DNA of 64,000 nucleotides from Geodermatophilaceae bacterium NBWT11. Its GTDB lineage: Bacteria > Actinomycetota > Actinomycetes > Mycobacteriales > Geodermatophilaceae. The position numbers were made by a program, and so were the translations under genes. The notes below the pieces were generated by a model. It saw nothing but the letters and a program-made list of their open reading frames with translations. It made no database searches and was not told where the DNA came from. This document shows positions 8,582 to 17,211 of this stretch, piece after piece. Numbering within the stretch: the stretch's first letter is position 1; every line of letters begins with the position of its first letter. The stretch lies in contig CP043652.1 of assembly GCA_014218215.1 (NCBI GenBank), positions 558,001 to 622,000 of the forward strand. Reading direction: 5' to 3'.

Positions 8582-9703
8582 TCAGACGGTCAGCCACTCG
8601 CTCCAGGTGGTCACGTCGGCGAGGGTGTCGGGCAGCGGGACGACGCCGGTCCCCGGCCCGGTGGGCACGGCGAGGTGACCGTCCTCGAGCACGAAGGGGT
8701 CGGTGACGTCGGCGGCGTAGTACCTGTCCGACGCCGACGTGTCCCCGGGCAGCGTGAAGCCGGGCAGCGCGGCCAGCGCCACGTTGGCCGCCCGCCCGAT
8801 GCCGGTCTCCAACATCCCCCCGCACCACACCGGCACCCCGTGGGCGGCGCACACGTCGTGGATGCGCCGGGCCTCCAGGTACCCGCCGACCCGACCCGGC
8901 TTGACGTTGACGATCGAGCACGCCCCGAGCGAGATGGCCGCCGCCGCCGCCCGGGCCGAGGTGATCGACTCGTCCAGGCACACCGGGGTGGTGATCTGCC
9001 GGGCGAGGGCGGCGTGCCCGAGCACGTCGTCCTCGGGCAGGGGCTGCTCGATCAGCAGCAGGTCGAAGGGGTCCAGCCGGGCCAGGTGCCGGGCGTCGGA
9101 GACGGTGTAGGCGGTGTTGGCGTCGACCTGCAGCAGGACCTCGTCGCCGAACCGCTCGCGGACCGCACGGACCGGGTCGACGTCCCAGCCCGGTTCGATC
9201 TTGAGCTTGATCCGCACGTACCCCTGGTCGAGGTAGCCGCCCACGGCCTCCAGCAGCTCGGGGACCGAGTCCATGATGCCGACCGACACCCCGCAGGGCA
9301 CCCGGTCGTGCACCGCACCGAGGCGCCGGGACAGCGGGGTGCCGGCGGCCCGCAGCTCCGCGTCGAGCACGGCGAGCTCCAGGGCGGCCTTGGCCATCCG
9401 GTGTCCGTGCACCGGGGCGAGCACCTCGGCCACCGCGGCCGCGTCGACCCGTCCGGCGGCGGCCAGCCGGGGCACCAGGAAGCGGCGCAGCACGTCGACG
9501 GCGCCGTCCACGTACTCCTCGGAGTAGAGCGGGTCGGCCATCGCCACGCACTCGCCCCAGCCCTCGGCGGCGGCCGTGACCACCCGGACCAGCAGCACGT
9601 CCCGGTGGGTCTGGGTGCCGAAGGAGGTGCGGAACGGGGAGACCAGGGGCAGCCCGATCCTCCGCAGCTCGATGCCCTCGACGCGGTCCTCGATCAGCTC
9701 CAC
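8582..9703 (-). CDS. Enolase-superfamily N-succinylamino-acid racemase / o-succinylbenzoate synthase type
   Basis: A 373-residue member of the muconate lactonizing-type enolase superfamily, OSBS/NSAR family. The catalytic set is complete: KLK (K166, K168), metal ligands D194 (DANTAY), E219 (EQPLPEDD) and D244 (CLDESI), and K268 (VKPGRVGG). In this family the same fold makes o-succinylbenzoate for menaquinone or racemizes N-succinyl amino acids. No men genes lie near. Instead a COG3375 GNAT and an M20 deacylase overlap it in an operon, the arrangement shown in Geobacillus kaustophilus to convert D- to L-amino acids, so racemase activity is the better call. It overlaps the GNAT gene by 10 bases. 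Confidence 0.85.
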   Translation of the reverse strand: MELIEDRVEGIELRRIGLPLVSPFRTSFGTQTHRDVLLVRVVTAAAEGWGECVAMADPLYSEEYVDGAVDVLRRFLVPRLAAAGRVDAAAVAEVLAPVHGHRMAKAALELAVLDAELRAAGTPLSRRLGAVHDRVPCGVSVGIMDSVPELLEAVGGYLDQGYVRIKLKIEPGWDVDPVRAVRERFGDEVLLQVDANTAYTVSDARHLARLDPFDLLLIEQPLPEDDVLGHAALARQITTPVCLDESITSARAAAAAISLGACSIVNVKPGRVGGYLEARRIHDVCAAHGVPVWCGGMLETGIGRAANVALAALPGFTLPGDTSASDRYYAADVTDPFVLEDGHLAVPTGPGTGVVPLPDTLADVTTWSEWLTV

Positions 9704-10602
9704 GGTGTCCTCTCGGCTGTCCTGTCCTGCGGGGCGCGGGTGACGTTCGGGGGGCCGGCGGGACGCCGCTCCAACACGTACCAGCCGGCCCGGTCGAAGC
9801 CGGTCACCCGGCCGCCGTCGGCCAGCAGCGGGTGCAGGGCGTCGCGCACCGCGGACCGCCAGTGCGCGGCCAGCGCGGGGTCGGTGCGGCGCAGGGCCTC
9901 CACGTCGGGCGGGACGGCGACCAGCACCACGTGACCGTCGGTGGTGCCGGCCACCGGCCCACCCGTGGCGGAGGGGCCCAGGGCCACCACGGCACCACGG
10001 GCCCGCTCGGCGACGGCGTCGGCGGGGTGGCTCTCCCCCCGGCAGGCTGCGACCACCCGTGGGGCCCGCAGGTCCCAGCGCACGAGCAGGCGGTCGGTGG
10101 CGTCGTCGCCGTTGATCTCGTCGCGCATGCCGCCGTAGTGGTCGGGCAGGTACTCCACGGCCTGCGCGCCGAGCTTGCCGGTGTTGAACCAGGCATTGCG
10201 GGCGACCAGCGGGTCGAAGGTCCAGGTCACCTCGGTGACCCCGCGCTGCAGCGCCCAGGCCCGCTGGTGCAGCTTCAGGGCGAACCCGACGTGGCGGCCC
10301 CGCGCGGCGGGGGACACCCCGGCGATGTGGCTGTGCAGCGACCCGGCCGCCGGGGCGGCGAAGAACCCGACGCAGGCCCCGACCAGCTCCGCACCGTCAT
10401 AGGCCCCGACCACGTAGCTGCCGGCCGTGGCCAGCGCCCGCAGCAGCTCGGTGGTCAGCGGGGGGTTGGCCGCCCGCCGCCAGATCGCGTCGAACAGCTC
10501 GGTCACCTCGACCAGCTCGGCGACGGTGCGCACGTCCCGCACGCCGACGCCGGCGGCCCGCGCGGCCGTGTCGGCGGCGGCGGTGGCCTCCCCGAGGGTC
10601 AC
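9694..10602 (-). CDS. COG3375-type GNAT acyltransferase (likely D-amino-acid N-succinyltransferase)
   Basis: A 302-residue GNAT acyltransferase. Motif A (SPAARGRHVGFALKLHQRAW, near residue 105) binds acyl-CoA, and FDPLVARNAWFNTGKLGA is the signature of COG3375. Characterised relatives transfer a succinyl group from succinyl-CoA to D-amino acids, supplying the substrate for the neighbouring racemase. The GTG start at 10602 shares bases with the TGA of the M20 gene, and the 3' end overlaps the racemase start, so the three genes are translationally coupled. Residues about 200-300 are a second, less conserved part present in the family. Confidence 0.8.
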   Translation of the reverse strand: MTLGEATAAADTAARAAGVGVRDVRTVAELVEVTELFDAIWRRAANPPLTTELLRALATAGSYVVGAYDGAELVGACVGFFAAPAAGSLHSHIAGVSPAARGRHVGFALKLHQRAWALQRGVTEVTWTFDPLVARNAWFNTGKLGAQAVEYLPDHYGGMRDEINGDDATDRLLVRWDLRAPRVVAACRGESHPADAVAERARGAVVALGPSATGGPVAGTTDGHVVLVAVPPDVEALRRTDPALAAHWRSAVRDALHPLLADGGRVTGFDRAGWYVLERRPAGPPNVTRAPQDRTAERTPWS

Positions 10603-11726
10603 GCCCCCTCCCCCGCGTCCCGGTGGTCGGCGAGCAGGTCCGACAGCAGCGCGCCCAGCAGCGCCAGCCGGCCCGGCAGCTCCCCGACCAGCACGTGCTC
10701 GGAGTCCGCGTGCGCGCCGCCACCGACCGCACCCAGACCGTCCAGGGTGGGCACCCCGACCCCGGCGGTGAAGTTGCCGTCGGAGGCGCCGCCGACCGAG
10801 ACCCCGGTGAGCGGGGGCAGACCGAGCCCCTCGGCGAGCTCGGCGGCCCGGGCGAACAGGGCCGCGGACGTGGCCGGTTCCATCGGCGGGCGGTTCGGGC
10901 CCCCCGTCACCTCGAGCCGGGCCCCGGGGAGCACCGGGCGCAGCCCACGGACGGCGACGTCCACCCGGTCCTGCTCGGCGGCGTCGCGCACCCGCACGTC
11001 CACCGCGACGCTGGCCCGGGCCGGCACGGTGTTGCTGACCGTGCCCGCGGTCGACGCCGTCGGGGTCACCGTCGTGCCCCGCTCGTCGTCCCCGAGCCCG
11101 GCCAGGGCCAGCACCTGGTGGGCCAGCTCCACCCCGGCGTTGACCCCGCCCGCCGGGTCCAGCCCGGCGTGCGAGGCCCGTCCGGTGACCGACACCGTGT
11201 AGAGCGAGACCCCCTTGCGGCCGGTCTTGAGCCCCCCGCCGTCGGCGGCGGCCTCCAGCACCAGTGCGGCCCGGCAGCCCCGGGCCTCGTCCTCGATCAA
11301 CGCCCGGGAGGTGGGCGAGCCCAGCTCCTCGTCGCCGGTGACCAGCACGGTCACCCCGTCGGGGTCCGGCAGTGCGGCCACCGCGGCGAAGGCGAGCACC
11401 AGCCCGGCCTTCATGTCCAGGCACCCCGGCCCGCGGAGCACCCCGTCCTCGACCGACCAGGGGTGGGTCTGCGACGACCCCGTCGGCCACACCGTGTCGT
11501 GGTGGCCCAGCAGCAGCACCCGCGCCGGCCCGGTCCCCAGCCTCCAGCGCAGGTGGGTGCGGCCCTCGAGCACGATGCGCTCGGGCTCGACACCCAGCCA
11601 CCGTCGCCCCACCCCGGCGACGACCTCGGCGCTGCGGGCGACCGCGGCCAGGTCGGCCGACGGCGACTCGCAGCGCACCAGCTCCTCGACGTCGGCGAGC
11701 AGGTGCGCCGGCACCGGGCCGGTCAC
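10599..11726 (-). CDS. M20-family zinc metallopeptidase / N-acyl-amino-acid deacylase
   Basis: A 375-residue M20 (ArgE/DapE/carboxypeptidase G2-like) amidohydrolase. The dizinc site is visible: GHHDTVW (H76), GPGCLDMKAG (D104), GDEELGSP (E133, E134) and a C-terminal GGAHADSEHV histidine, with the lid domain between (TGRASHAGLDPAGGVNA). In this operon it would remove the succinyl or acyl group from the L-enantiomer formed by the racemase, making D-to-L conversion irreversible. Hydrolysis of imported dipeptides is an alternative. It overlaps both neighbours by four bases (GTGA junctions). Confidence 0.82.
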   Translation of the reverse strand: MTGPVPAHLLADVEELVRCESPSADLAAVARSAEVVAGVGRRWLGVEPERIVLEGRTHLRWRLGTGPARVLLLGHHDTVWPTGSSQTHPWSVEDGVLRGPGCLDMKAGLVLAFAAVAALPDPDGVTVLVTGDEELGSPTSRALIEDEARGCRAALVLEAAADGGGLKTGRKGVSLYTVSVTGRASHAGLDPAGGVNAGVELAHQVLALAGLGDDERGTTVTPTASTAGTVSNTVPARASVAVDVRVRDAAEQDRVDVAVRGLRPVLPGARLEVTGGPNRPPMEPATSAALFARAAELAEGLGLPPLTGVSVGGASDGNFTAGVGVPTLDGLGAVGGGAHADSEHVLVGELPGRLALLGALLSDLLADHRDAGEGA

Positions 11727-12478
11727 CGGAGCACCCCGACGGGCACGGCGCCGGGGATCGCGGCCAGCAGCTCCCGGGTGTAGGGGTGCTGCGGCTCGCC
11801 CAGCACCCGGGCGGACGGGCCCTGCTCGACGATCCGGCCCTCCCGCATGACGGCGATCGTGCTCGCCACGTACCGCACCACGGCCAGGTCGTGCGAGATG
11901 AACAGCATCGAGGTGCCCAGCTCCCGTTGGAGCCGGCGCACCAGGTTGAGCACCGTCCCCTGGATGGAGACGTCCAGGGCGGAGGTGATCTCGTCGGCGA
12001 TCACGACGTCCGGTCGGGCGGCCAGCGCCCGGGCCACGGCCACCCGCTGGCGCTGCCCCCCGGACAGCTGCGCCGGGTGCGACCGGGCGCGGGCCGGGTC
12101 CAGCTCCACCAGCTCGAGGAGCCGGGAGACCTCGGCCCGCCGGTCGGCCCGCGACGTCCCCCGGGGCACCGCCTCGCCGATGCTGTCGCCGATGGTCATC
12201 CGGGGGTCCAGCGAGGAGTACGGGTCCTGGAACACCATCTGCACCGGCCGCCGGCCCCTGGTCGGCAGCGGCTCCCCGTCGAGCAGGATGCTGCCCCCGG
12301 TGAGCGGGGCGAGCCCGACGGCGGCCTTGGCCAGCGTCGACTTGCCCGAACCGGACTCCCCCACCAGACCGACCACCTGCCCGTCGGGCACCACCAGGCT
12401 CACCCCGTCGACGGCGGTGTGCCCGGTCCGGGCGCTGCCGTAGTGCACCCGGACGTCGTCGAACCGCAGCTCGCTCAT
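11723..12478 (-). CDS. Dipeptide/oligopeptide ABC transporter ATPase (DppF-type)
   Basis: A 251-residue ABC ATPase with Walker A GESGSGKST (40-48), Q-loop VFQDPYSSL, signature LSGGQRQR, Walker B VVIADEITSALD and H-loop ISHD. The C-terminal HPYTRELLAAIP is the oligopeptide-importer extension. The Walker B region reads DEITS where DEPTS is usual, a common variant in DppF-type subunits. It pairs with the ATPase half of the upstream fused protein. ATG 12478 overlaps that gene's stop (ATGA). Confidence 0.9.
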   Translation of the reverse strand: MSELRFDDVRVHYGSARTGHTAVDGVSLVVPDGQVVGLVGESGSGKSTLAKAAVGLAPLTGGSILLDGEPLPTRGRRPVQMVFQDPYSSLDPRMTIGDSIGEAVPRGTSRADRRAEVSRLLELVELDPARARSHPAQLSGGQRQRVAVARALAARPDVVIADEITSALDVSIQGTVLNLVRRLQRELGTSMLFISHDLAVVRYVASTIAVMREGRIVEQGPSARVLGEPQHPYTRELLAAIPGAVPVGVLR

Positions 12479-14469
12479 GCCACCTCCTCCTCGTCCCGAC
12501 CCCGGCCGGCCCCGGCCAGCACCGGTCGGTGCACCCCGTCGGCGTCGTCGGCGTGCCAGCACGCCACCCGCCGCCCGGCCTCGTCGGCCACCAGCGGCGG
12601 GTCCTCGGCCAGGCAGCGGTCCGACGCCAGCGGGCACCGCGCGGCGAAGGCGCAGCCCGGTGGCTGCGCCGAGGGGTCGACGGGCCGGCCGGGGATGACC
12701 GGGAGCGGCTGGTCGAGGTCCACGTGCATGTCCGGCACCGTGGCGACCAGTGCCCGGGTGTAGGGGTGCCGGCCCTCCGACAGCGCCGTCGCCGGCAGGT
12801 CCTCCACGACACGGCCGGCGTACATGACCAGCACCCGGTCGCACACCTCGCGGACCACGGAGACGTCGTGGCTGATCAGCAGCAGCGCCACGTCGTCGTC
12901 CCGGCGGATGGTGGCCAGCAGGTCCAGCACCGACCGCTGCACCGTGACGTCCAGGGCGGTGGTCGGCTCGTCGGCCACGATCAGCGCCGGCCGGCCCATC
13001 AGGCCCATGCCGATCATGGCGCGCTGCCGCATGCCGCCGGAGAACTCGTGCGGGTACTGCCGCGCCCGCCGTTCGGGCTCGGGCACCCGGACGCTGCGCA
13101 GCCGGTCGACCGCACGGGCCGACGCGTCCGACCGGGACAGGCCCTGGTGCTGACGGGCACCCTCGGCCAGCTGGGTGCCGATCCGCGTGGTGGGGTTCAG
13201 CGACGTCATCGGGTCCTGGAACACCATCGCGAAGCCGGTGCCGAGCAGCTGCCGGTGCGCCCGGTCACCCCCCGTGCGCAGGTCGGTGCCCAGGAAGTCC
13301 AGCCGCCCGGAGGTCACCTCGCCCGGTTCCTCCACCAGCCGGGCGACGGCGAGCGCGGTCAGGGACTTGCCCGAGCCGGACTCCCCGACGACGCCCACGG
13401 CCTCGCCCCGACGCACCGTGAAGGTCACCCCGCGCACCGGACGCACCGGGCCGTGCGCGCCGGGGAAAGTCACCGACAGGTCTCGGACGTCGAGCACCAG
13501 GTCACCGGTGCCACGGACCGCGGGCTCGGTCGCCGGGGCCTCGTCGTCGGTCCTGCTGCGCCGGCGACGCGAGGGCAGGGCGCCGACCGTCGTGGTCAGC
13601 CCGATGCCCTTGGCCACCGCCTCGCCGAAGAGGTTGAAGGCCAGCCCCGCCACGACGATGGCGACGCCCGGGGCGAGGGCGGCCTCCGGGTGCCGGTAGA
13701 TGCCCGACAGACCGTCCTGCAGCAGGCGGCCCCAGTCGTAGTCCGGCGCCTGCACCCCGAGCCCGAGGAACGACAGCCCGGCGAAGGCCAGCAGTGCGCC
13801 GCCGGCGCCGATGGTGGCGTTGACGACCAGCGGCTCGGCGATGTTCGGCAGCACGTGCCGCAGCAGCACCCGGACCCGGCTCACCCCGGCGATCCGCGCG
13901 GCCAGCACGTAGTCCCGCGACGCCACCCCCGCCGCCAGCGTCGAGGTCAGCCGGGCGAACGCCGGGCCGCCCGCGATGCCGATGGCCAGCACGGCCCCGG
14001 TGGCGCCGACGCCGAAGACGACGGCGAAGAACAGCGCGAGCAGCAGGCCCGGGAAGGCGACGGCGACGTCGACGCCCGCGGTGACCAGCCGGCCGATGCG
14101 CCGGGGCAGCACCACCGGGGCGGTGCCCAGCAGCAGCCCGACCACCACGGTGATCGCGGTGGCGACCAGGGCGAGCTGCACCGAGAGGCGGGTGGCCACC
14201 AGCACCCGGGCGAACAGGTCCCGGCCCAGGTTGTCGGTGCCGACCCAGTGCGCGGCCGAGGAGCCCTGCAGCAGCGCATCGGTGTCGACCGCGTCGGCCC
14301 GCTCCCCCCACACCAGCGGCGCCACCGCGGCCAGCACCAGGACGGCGAGCAGCAGCAGGCCGGCGCTGATGCCCACGGGGGTGCGCAGCACCGCACCCCA
14401 GCGGCCGCGGGCCTCCGACCGGCCCGCGCCGGCGACGGGGACGAGGGCACCCGGCACTCCGGCGGTCAT
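12475..14469 (-). CDS. Fused ABC permease (DppC-type) and ATPase (DppD-type)
   Basis: A 664-residue single-chain fusion. Residues about 25-305 are a DppC-type inner-membrane permease: N-terminal helix, HWVGTDNLGRDLFARVL, several helices and the EAA loop near SRDYVLAARIAGVSRVRVLL. After an Arg-rich linker (SRRRRSRTDD) residues about 325-640 form a DppD-type ATPase: Walker A GESGSGKSL, FQDPMTSLNP, FSGGMRQR, DEPTTALD and ISHD. The tail carries the oligopeptide/dipeptide extension with CAFAARCPLASDRC cysteines. Such permease-ATPase fusions occur in some actinobacterial peptide importers. The start overlaps the DppB-type gene (TGATG). Confidence 0.88.
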   Translation of the reverse strand: MTAGVPGALVPVAGAGRSEARGRWGAVLRTPVGISAGLLLLAVLVLAAVAPLVWGERADAVDTDALLQGSSAAHWVGTDNLGRDLFARVLVATRLSVQLALVATAITVVVGLLLGTAPVVLPRRIGRLVTAGVDVAVAFPGLLLALFFAVVFGVGATGAVLAIGIAGGPAFARLTSTLAAGVASRDYVLAARIAGVSRVRVLLRHVLPNIAEPLVVNATIGAGGALLAFAGLSFLGLGVQAPDYDWGRLLQDGLSGIYRHPEAALAPGVAIVVAGLAFNLFGEAVAKGIGLTTTVGALPSRRRRSRTDDEAPATEPAVRGTGDLVLDVRDLSVTFPGAHGPVRPVRGVTFTVRRGEAVGVVGESGSGKSLTALAVARLVEEPGEVTSGRLDFLGTDLRTGGDRAHRQLLGTGFAMVFQDPMTSLNPTTRIGTQLAEGARQHQGLSRSDASARAVDRLRSVRVPEPERRARQYPHEFSGGMRQRAMIGMGLMGRPALIVADEPTTALDVTVQRSVLDLLATIRRDDDVALLLISHDVSVVREVCDRVLVMYAGRVVEDLPATALSEGRHPYTRALVATVPDMHVDLDQPLPVIPGRPVDPSAQPPGCAFAARCPLASDRCLAEDPPLVADEAGRRVACWHADDADGVHRPVLAGAGRGRDEEEVA

Positions 14470-15488
14470 CAGTTCTCCCGGATCACGGAGCGCGGGTCCA
14501 GCAGCGACAGGACGACGTCCACGCCGAGGTTCACCAGCAGCACGCCGGCGCCGTAGACGAGCACGACGGCCTGCACGACGGGGTAGTCCTTCTCCAGGAT
14601 CGAGGACACGATCGTGCTCCCCAGGCCCGGCCAGGAGAAGACGTTCTCCACCAGCACGGTGCCGGCCACCAGCGCGCCGAGGAGCAGACCGCCGAGGGTG
14701 ATGGCGGCGGTGAGGGCGTGCGGCAGCGCGTGACGCAGGTAGACCCGGGCGGCCGGCAACCGCTTGGCCCGGGCGGTGCGCACGTGGTCGGCCCGCAACG
14801 CGGTGAGCATCTCCACCCGCATGATCCGGGCCAGCGCGGCGGCCGGCCCCAGCGCCAGGGCCAGCACCGGGAGGAGGTAGGACGACGGGCCGGTCCGGCC
14901 GGCCACCGGCAGCCAGCCCAGCGTCACGCTGAAGACGTAGACGAACGCCACGCCCAGCAGGAAGTCCGGCACGGCACCGAGCACGGTGCTGCCGGAGGAG
15001 AACGCCAGCTCCGCCCGACGACGCCGGCCCCCGCGGGTCAGCACGGCCATCCCCACCCCCACCGGGACGGCGATCGCGATCACCACGACGAAGGACAGCA
15101 GGGCCAGCTCCAGGGTCGCCGGCAGCCGCTGGCCGATGATCTGCGAGACCGGGAGCGAGCTGCCCAGCGAGGAGCCCAGGTCACCGGTGAGGACGCCCCG
15201 CAGGTGGTCCAGGTACTGCTGCCACAGCGGGTCGTCCAGGCCCAGGGAGGCCCGGCGGGCCGCCACCAGCGCCGCCGGTGCGGTGGGCCCCAGCGCCGCC
15301 CGCACCGGGTCGCCCGGGATCAGGTGCAGGATCAGGAACGAGGCGGTAAACAGCACCCACAGGGAGACCAGCAACCGTCCGCCCCGCCGCAGGGCGAAGC
15401 GCAGCCACGGCCGCCCGCCCGGCCTGCTGCGGGACACCACCGGGGTCCCCGCCGCGCCGTCCACCTGCTCGGTCGTCGTGCTGCTCAC
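14469..15488 (-). CDS. Dipeptide ABC transporter permease (DppB-type)
   Basis: A 339-residue inner-membrane permease. The family's N-terminal motif LWVLFTASFLILHLIPGDP (helix 1) and the EAA loop ADHVRTARAKRLPAARVYLRHALP are present, with about six helices and the closing LLDPRSV. It forms the channel with the permease half of the downstream fusion. GTG 15488 is preceded by GGGGAG. It follows the binding-protein gene by 41 bases. Confidence 0.9.
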   Translation of the reverse strand: MSSTTTEQVDGAAGTPVVSRSRPGGRPWLRFALRRGGRLLVSLWVLFTASFLILHLIPGDPVRAALGPTAPAALVAARRASLGLDDPLWQQYLDHLRGVLTGDLGSSLGSSLPVSQIIGQRLPATLELALLSFVVVIAIAVPVGVGMAVLTRGGRRRRAELAFSSGSTVLGAVPDFLLGVAFVYVFSVTLGWLPVAGRTGPSSYLLPVLALALGPAAALARIMRVEMLTALRADHVRTARAKRLPAARVYLRHALPHALTAAITLGGLLLGALVAGTVLVENVFSWPGLGSTIVSSILEKDYPVVQAVVLVYGAGVLLVNLGVDVVLSLLDPRSVIREN

Positions 15489-15529
15489 CGCCGCTCCCCT
15501 CTCCGTCGTCCTGCCCGGTCCGGTCGGGG

Positions 15530-17104
15530 TCAGCCGACGGTCATCCGGATGCTGGTGGGGATGAGGCCGTCGCCGACGGCGAACTCCGCGCCGTTGCCGA
15601 AGAAGGTCGTCTCCTGGTTGGCGAAGGGGAAGACGTCGGCCGACCCGACGAGGGCCGCCTCGGCCGCCAACCACGTCTGGCAGCCGTCGGTGCCCTCCAG
15701 GGCGGACGCCTCGGCGACCGCCGCGTCGTAGTCCGCGTTGGCGATGTGGGCGAAGTTGTTGCCGTCGGGCACGACCGGGCCGGACACGAAGGGCACCACC
15801 TGGTCGGGGCTGCTGACGTTGAGCGCCACCCAGGCGGCGTCCCAGTCACCGGTGCTGAACAGGGTGTCGATGGAGGCGGTCTCGTCCTGCGGGGTCACCT
15901 CGACGGTCACCCCGAGGTCCTGCCAGGCGGCCGTGACCAGCTCGGCGGCCGCCGAGCCGGAGGCGCCGAGGTCGGTGTCGTAGAGGAACGTGACGGCCAG
16001 TGGCATGCCGTCCTTGGCGCGGGTGCCGTCGGAGCCGGCCACCCAGCCGGCCTCGTCCAGCGTCGCCGCAGCGGCGTCGGTGTCGAAGGTCGGGAAGGCG
16101 TCGGAGACCGAGTCGCCACCGCAGGCCGAGGGCGCGGAGGCGGCGAAGCTGGTGCCCGGACCGCCGCGACCGGAGCTGAGCACGGTGGCGACCTGCTCGT
16201 AGTCGACGGCCTGGGTGAGCGCCAGACGCACGGCCGGGTCGGCGCTGGGTCGGCCGGCGGTCTGGTTGTACCACTGCTCGCCGAGCACGGCGGTGACGCT
16301 GGTGGAGAACAGACCGGCGGCCTCGAGGCGGTCGTAGTCCGGGCCGATGACCTGTCCGGCGGTCACCTCGCCGGACAGCAGCTGGTTGGCCGCGGTGGTC
16401 TCGTTGGGCACGATCTGGAAGACCACCTGGTCCGGGGTGCCCTCCTCCGACGTGCTGGCGCCGTCGGGGCCCCAGGTGTAGTCGTCGCGGACGGTGTACG
16501 TGTAGTGGTCGTTCGGGACGGCCTCGGAGAGCTGGAACGGCCCGGTGCCCAGCGTGGAGTCGGTGAGCTGGTCGCGGTCGGCCAGACCGGCCGAGCAGAC
16601 CATCGGCACCCCGGCCAGCCCGTTGAGCACGAACGGTGCAGGGGCGGCCAGGGTCAGGGTGACCGTCCCGTCGCCGGCGCCCGCGGCGGTGACGCCGTTG
16701 GGCACGAAGACGCCGAGGAACGGGCTCTGGTTCTCCGGGTCGGCGACGAAGTTGATGTTCTCCGCCGCGTCGGCGGCGGTGAACGGGGTGCCGTCGGAGC
16801 AGGTGACGTCGGGGTCCATGGTCAACGTGACCGTCAGGCCGTCCACCGACCAGTCGGTGGCCAGCTGGGAGACGACCTGCCCGTCGCCGTCCAGCCCCAG
16901 CAGCGAGTCGTAGGCGAAGTGGGTGATCTGGAACAGCCCGCTGGCCGCCGAGGCCTGCGGGTCCAGGTTCCCCGGGTCGGCGGCCACCGCGAAGGTGAAG
17001 GTCCCGCCGGAGGCGACGGCAGCGCTCCCGCCGTCCCCACCTCCGCAGGCGGTCAGTGCCAGGGCGGCGGCGCTGGTGCCGACGACGGTCCGGACGAGCC
17101 TCAT
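15530..17104 (-). CDS. ABC transporter substrate-binding lipoprotein (SBP family 5)
   Basis: A 524-residue peptide-binding lipoprotein: signal peptide with lipobox LALTAC (Cys20), then FAVAADPGNLDPQ and YDSLLGLDGDG typical of SBP_bac_5 (DppA/OppA). It would capture peptides or acyl amino acids outside the cell for the importer encoded by the next three genes. It is the first gene of the transport operon, 107 bases after the S12 hydrolase stop. The gap holds one of the two 20-bp palindromes of this cluster at 17161-17180. Confidence 0.9.
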   Translation of the reverse strand: MRLVRTVVGTSAAALALTACGGGDGGSAAVASGGTFTFAVAADPGNLDPQASAASGLFQITHFAYDSLLGLDGDGQVVSQLATDWSVDGLTVTLTMDPDVTCSDGTPFTAADAAENINFVADPENQSPFLGVFVPNGVTAAGAGDGTVTLTLAAPAPFVLNGLAGVPMVCSAGLADRDQLTDSTLGTGPFQLSEAVPNDHYTYTVRDDYTWGPDGASTSEEGTPDQVVFQIVPNETTAANQLLSGEVTAGQVIGPDYDRLEAAGLFSTSVTAVLGEQWYNQTAGRPSADPAVRLALTQAVDYEQVATVLSSGRGGPGTSFAASAPSACGGDSVSDAFPTFDTDAAAATLDEAGWVAGSDGTRAKDGMPLAVTFLYDTDLGASGSAAAELVTAAWQDLGVTVEVTPQDETASIDTLFSTGDWDAAWVALNVSSPDQVVPFVSGPVVPDGNNFAHIANADYDAAVAEASALEGTDGCQTWLAAEAALVGSADVFPFANQETTFFGNGAEFAVGDGLIPTSIRMTVG

Positions 17105-17160
17105 GGGTGGGTCCTCTCGGGCGGGGTGGGCCAGACGCTGCCTGGTGGCGGGGTGCCGGT

Positions 17161-17180
17161 GTTCGTCGGTCCGGACGAGC
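17161..17180. promoter_or_regulatory. Palindromic operator candidate, copy 1
   Basis: GTTCGTC-N6-GACGAGC lies 57 bases upstream of the binding-protein gene. The same element, differing at 3 of 24 positions including flanking TG and CCGG, recurs at 18682-18701 in the divergent promoter region of the same cluster. The shared sequence outside coding DNA suggests one regulator, most simply the clustered PucR protein. Confidence 0.6.
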
Positions 17181-17211
17181 CGGGGCGGTGCGGGTGGTGC
17201 GGGTGGACAGG

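Noticed and set aside
6867-8678. Long plus-strand open frame opposite the PucR gene
   Set aside because: Low-complexity Gly/Arg/Gln product with no domain; the minus-strand frame carries the PucR helix-turn-helix.
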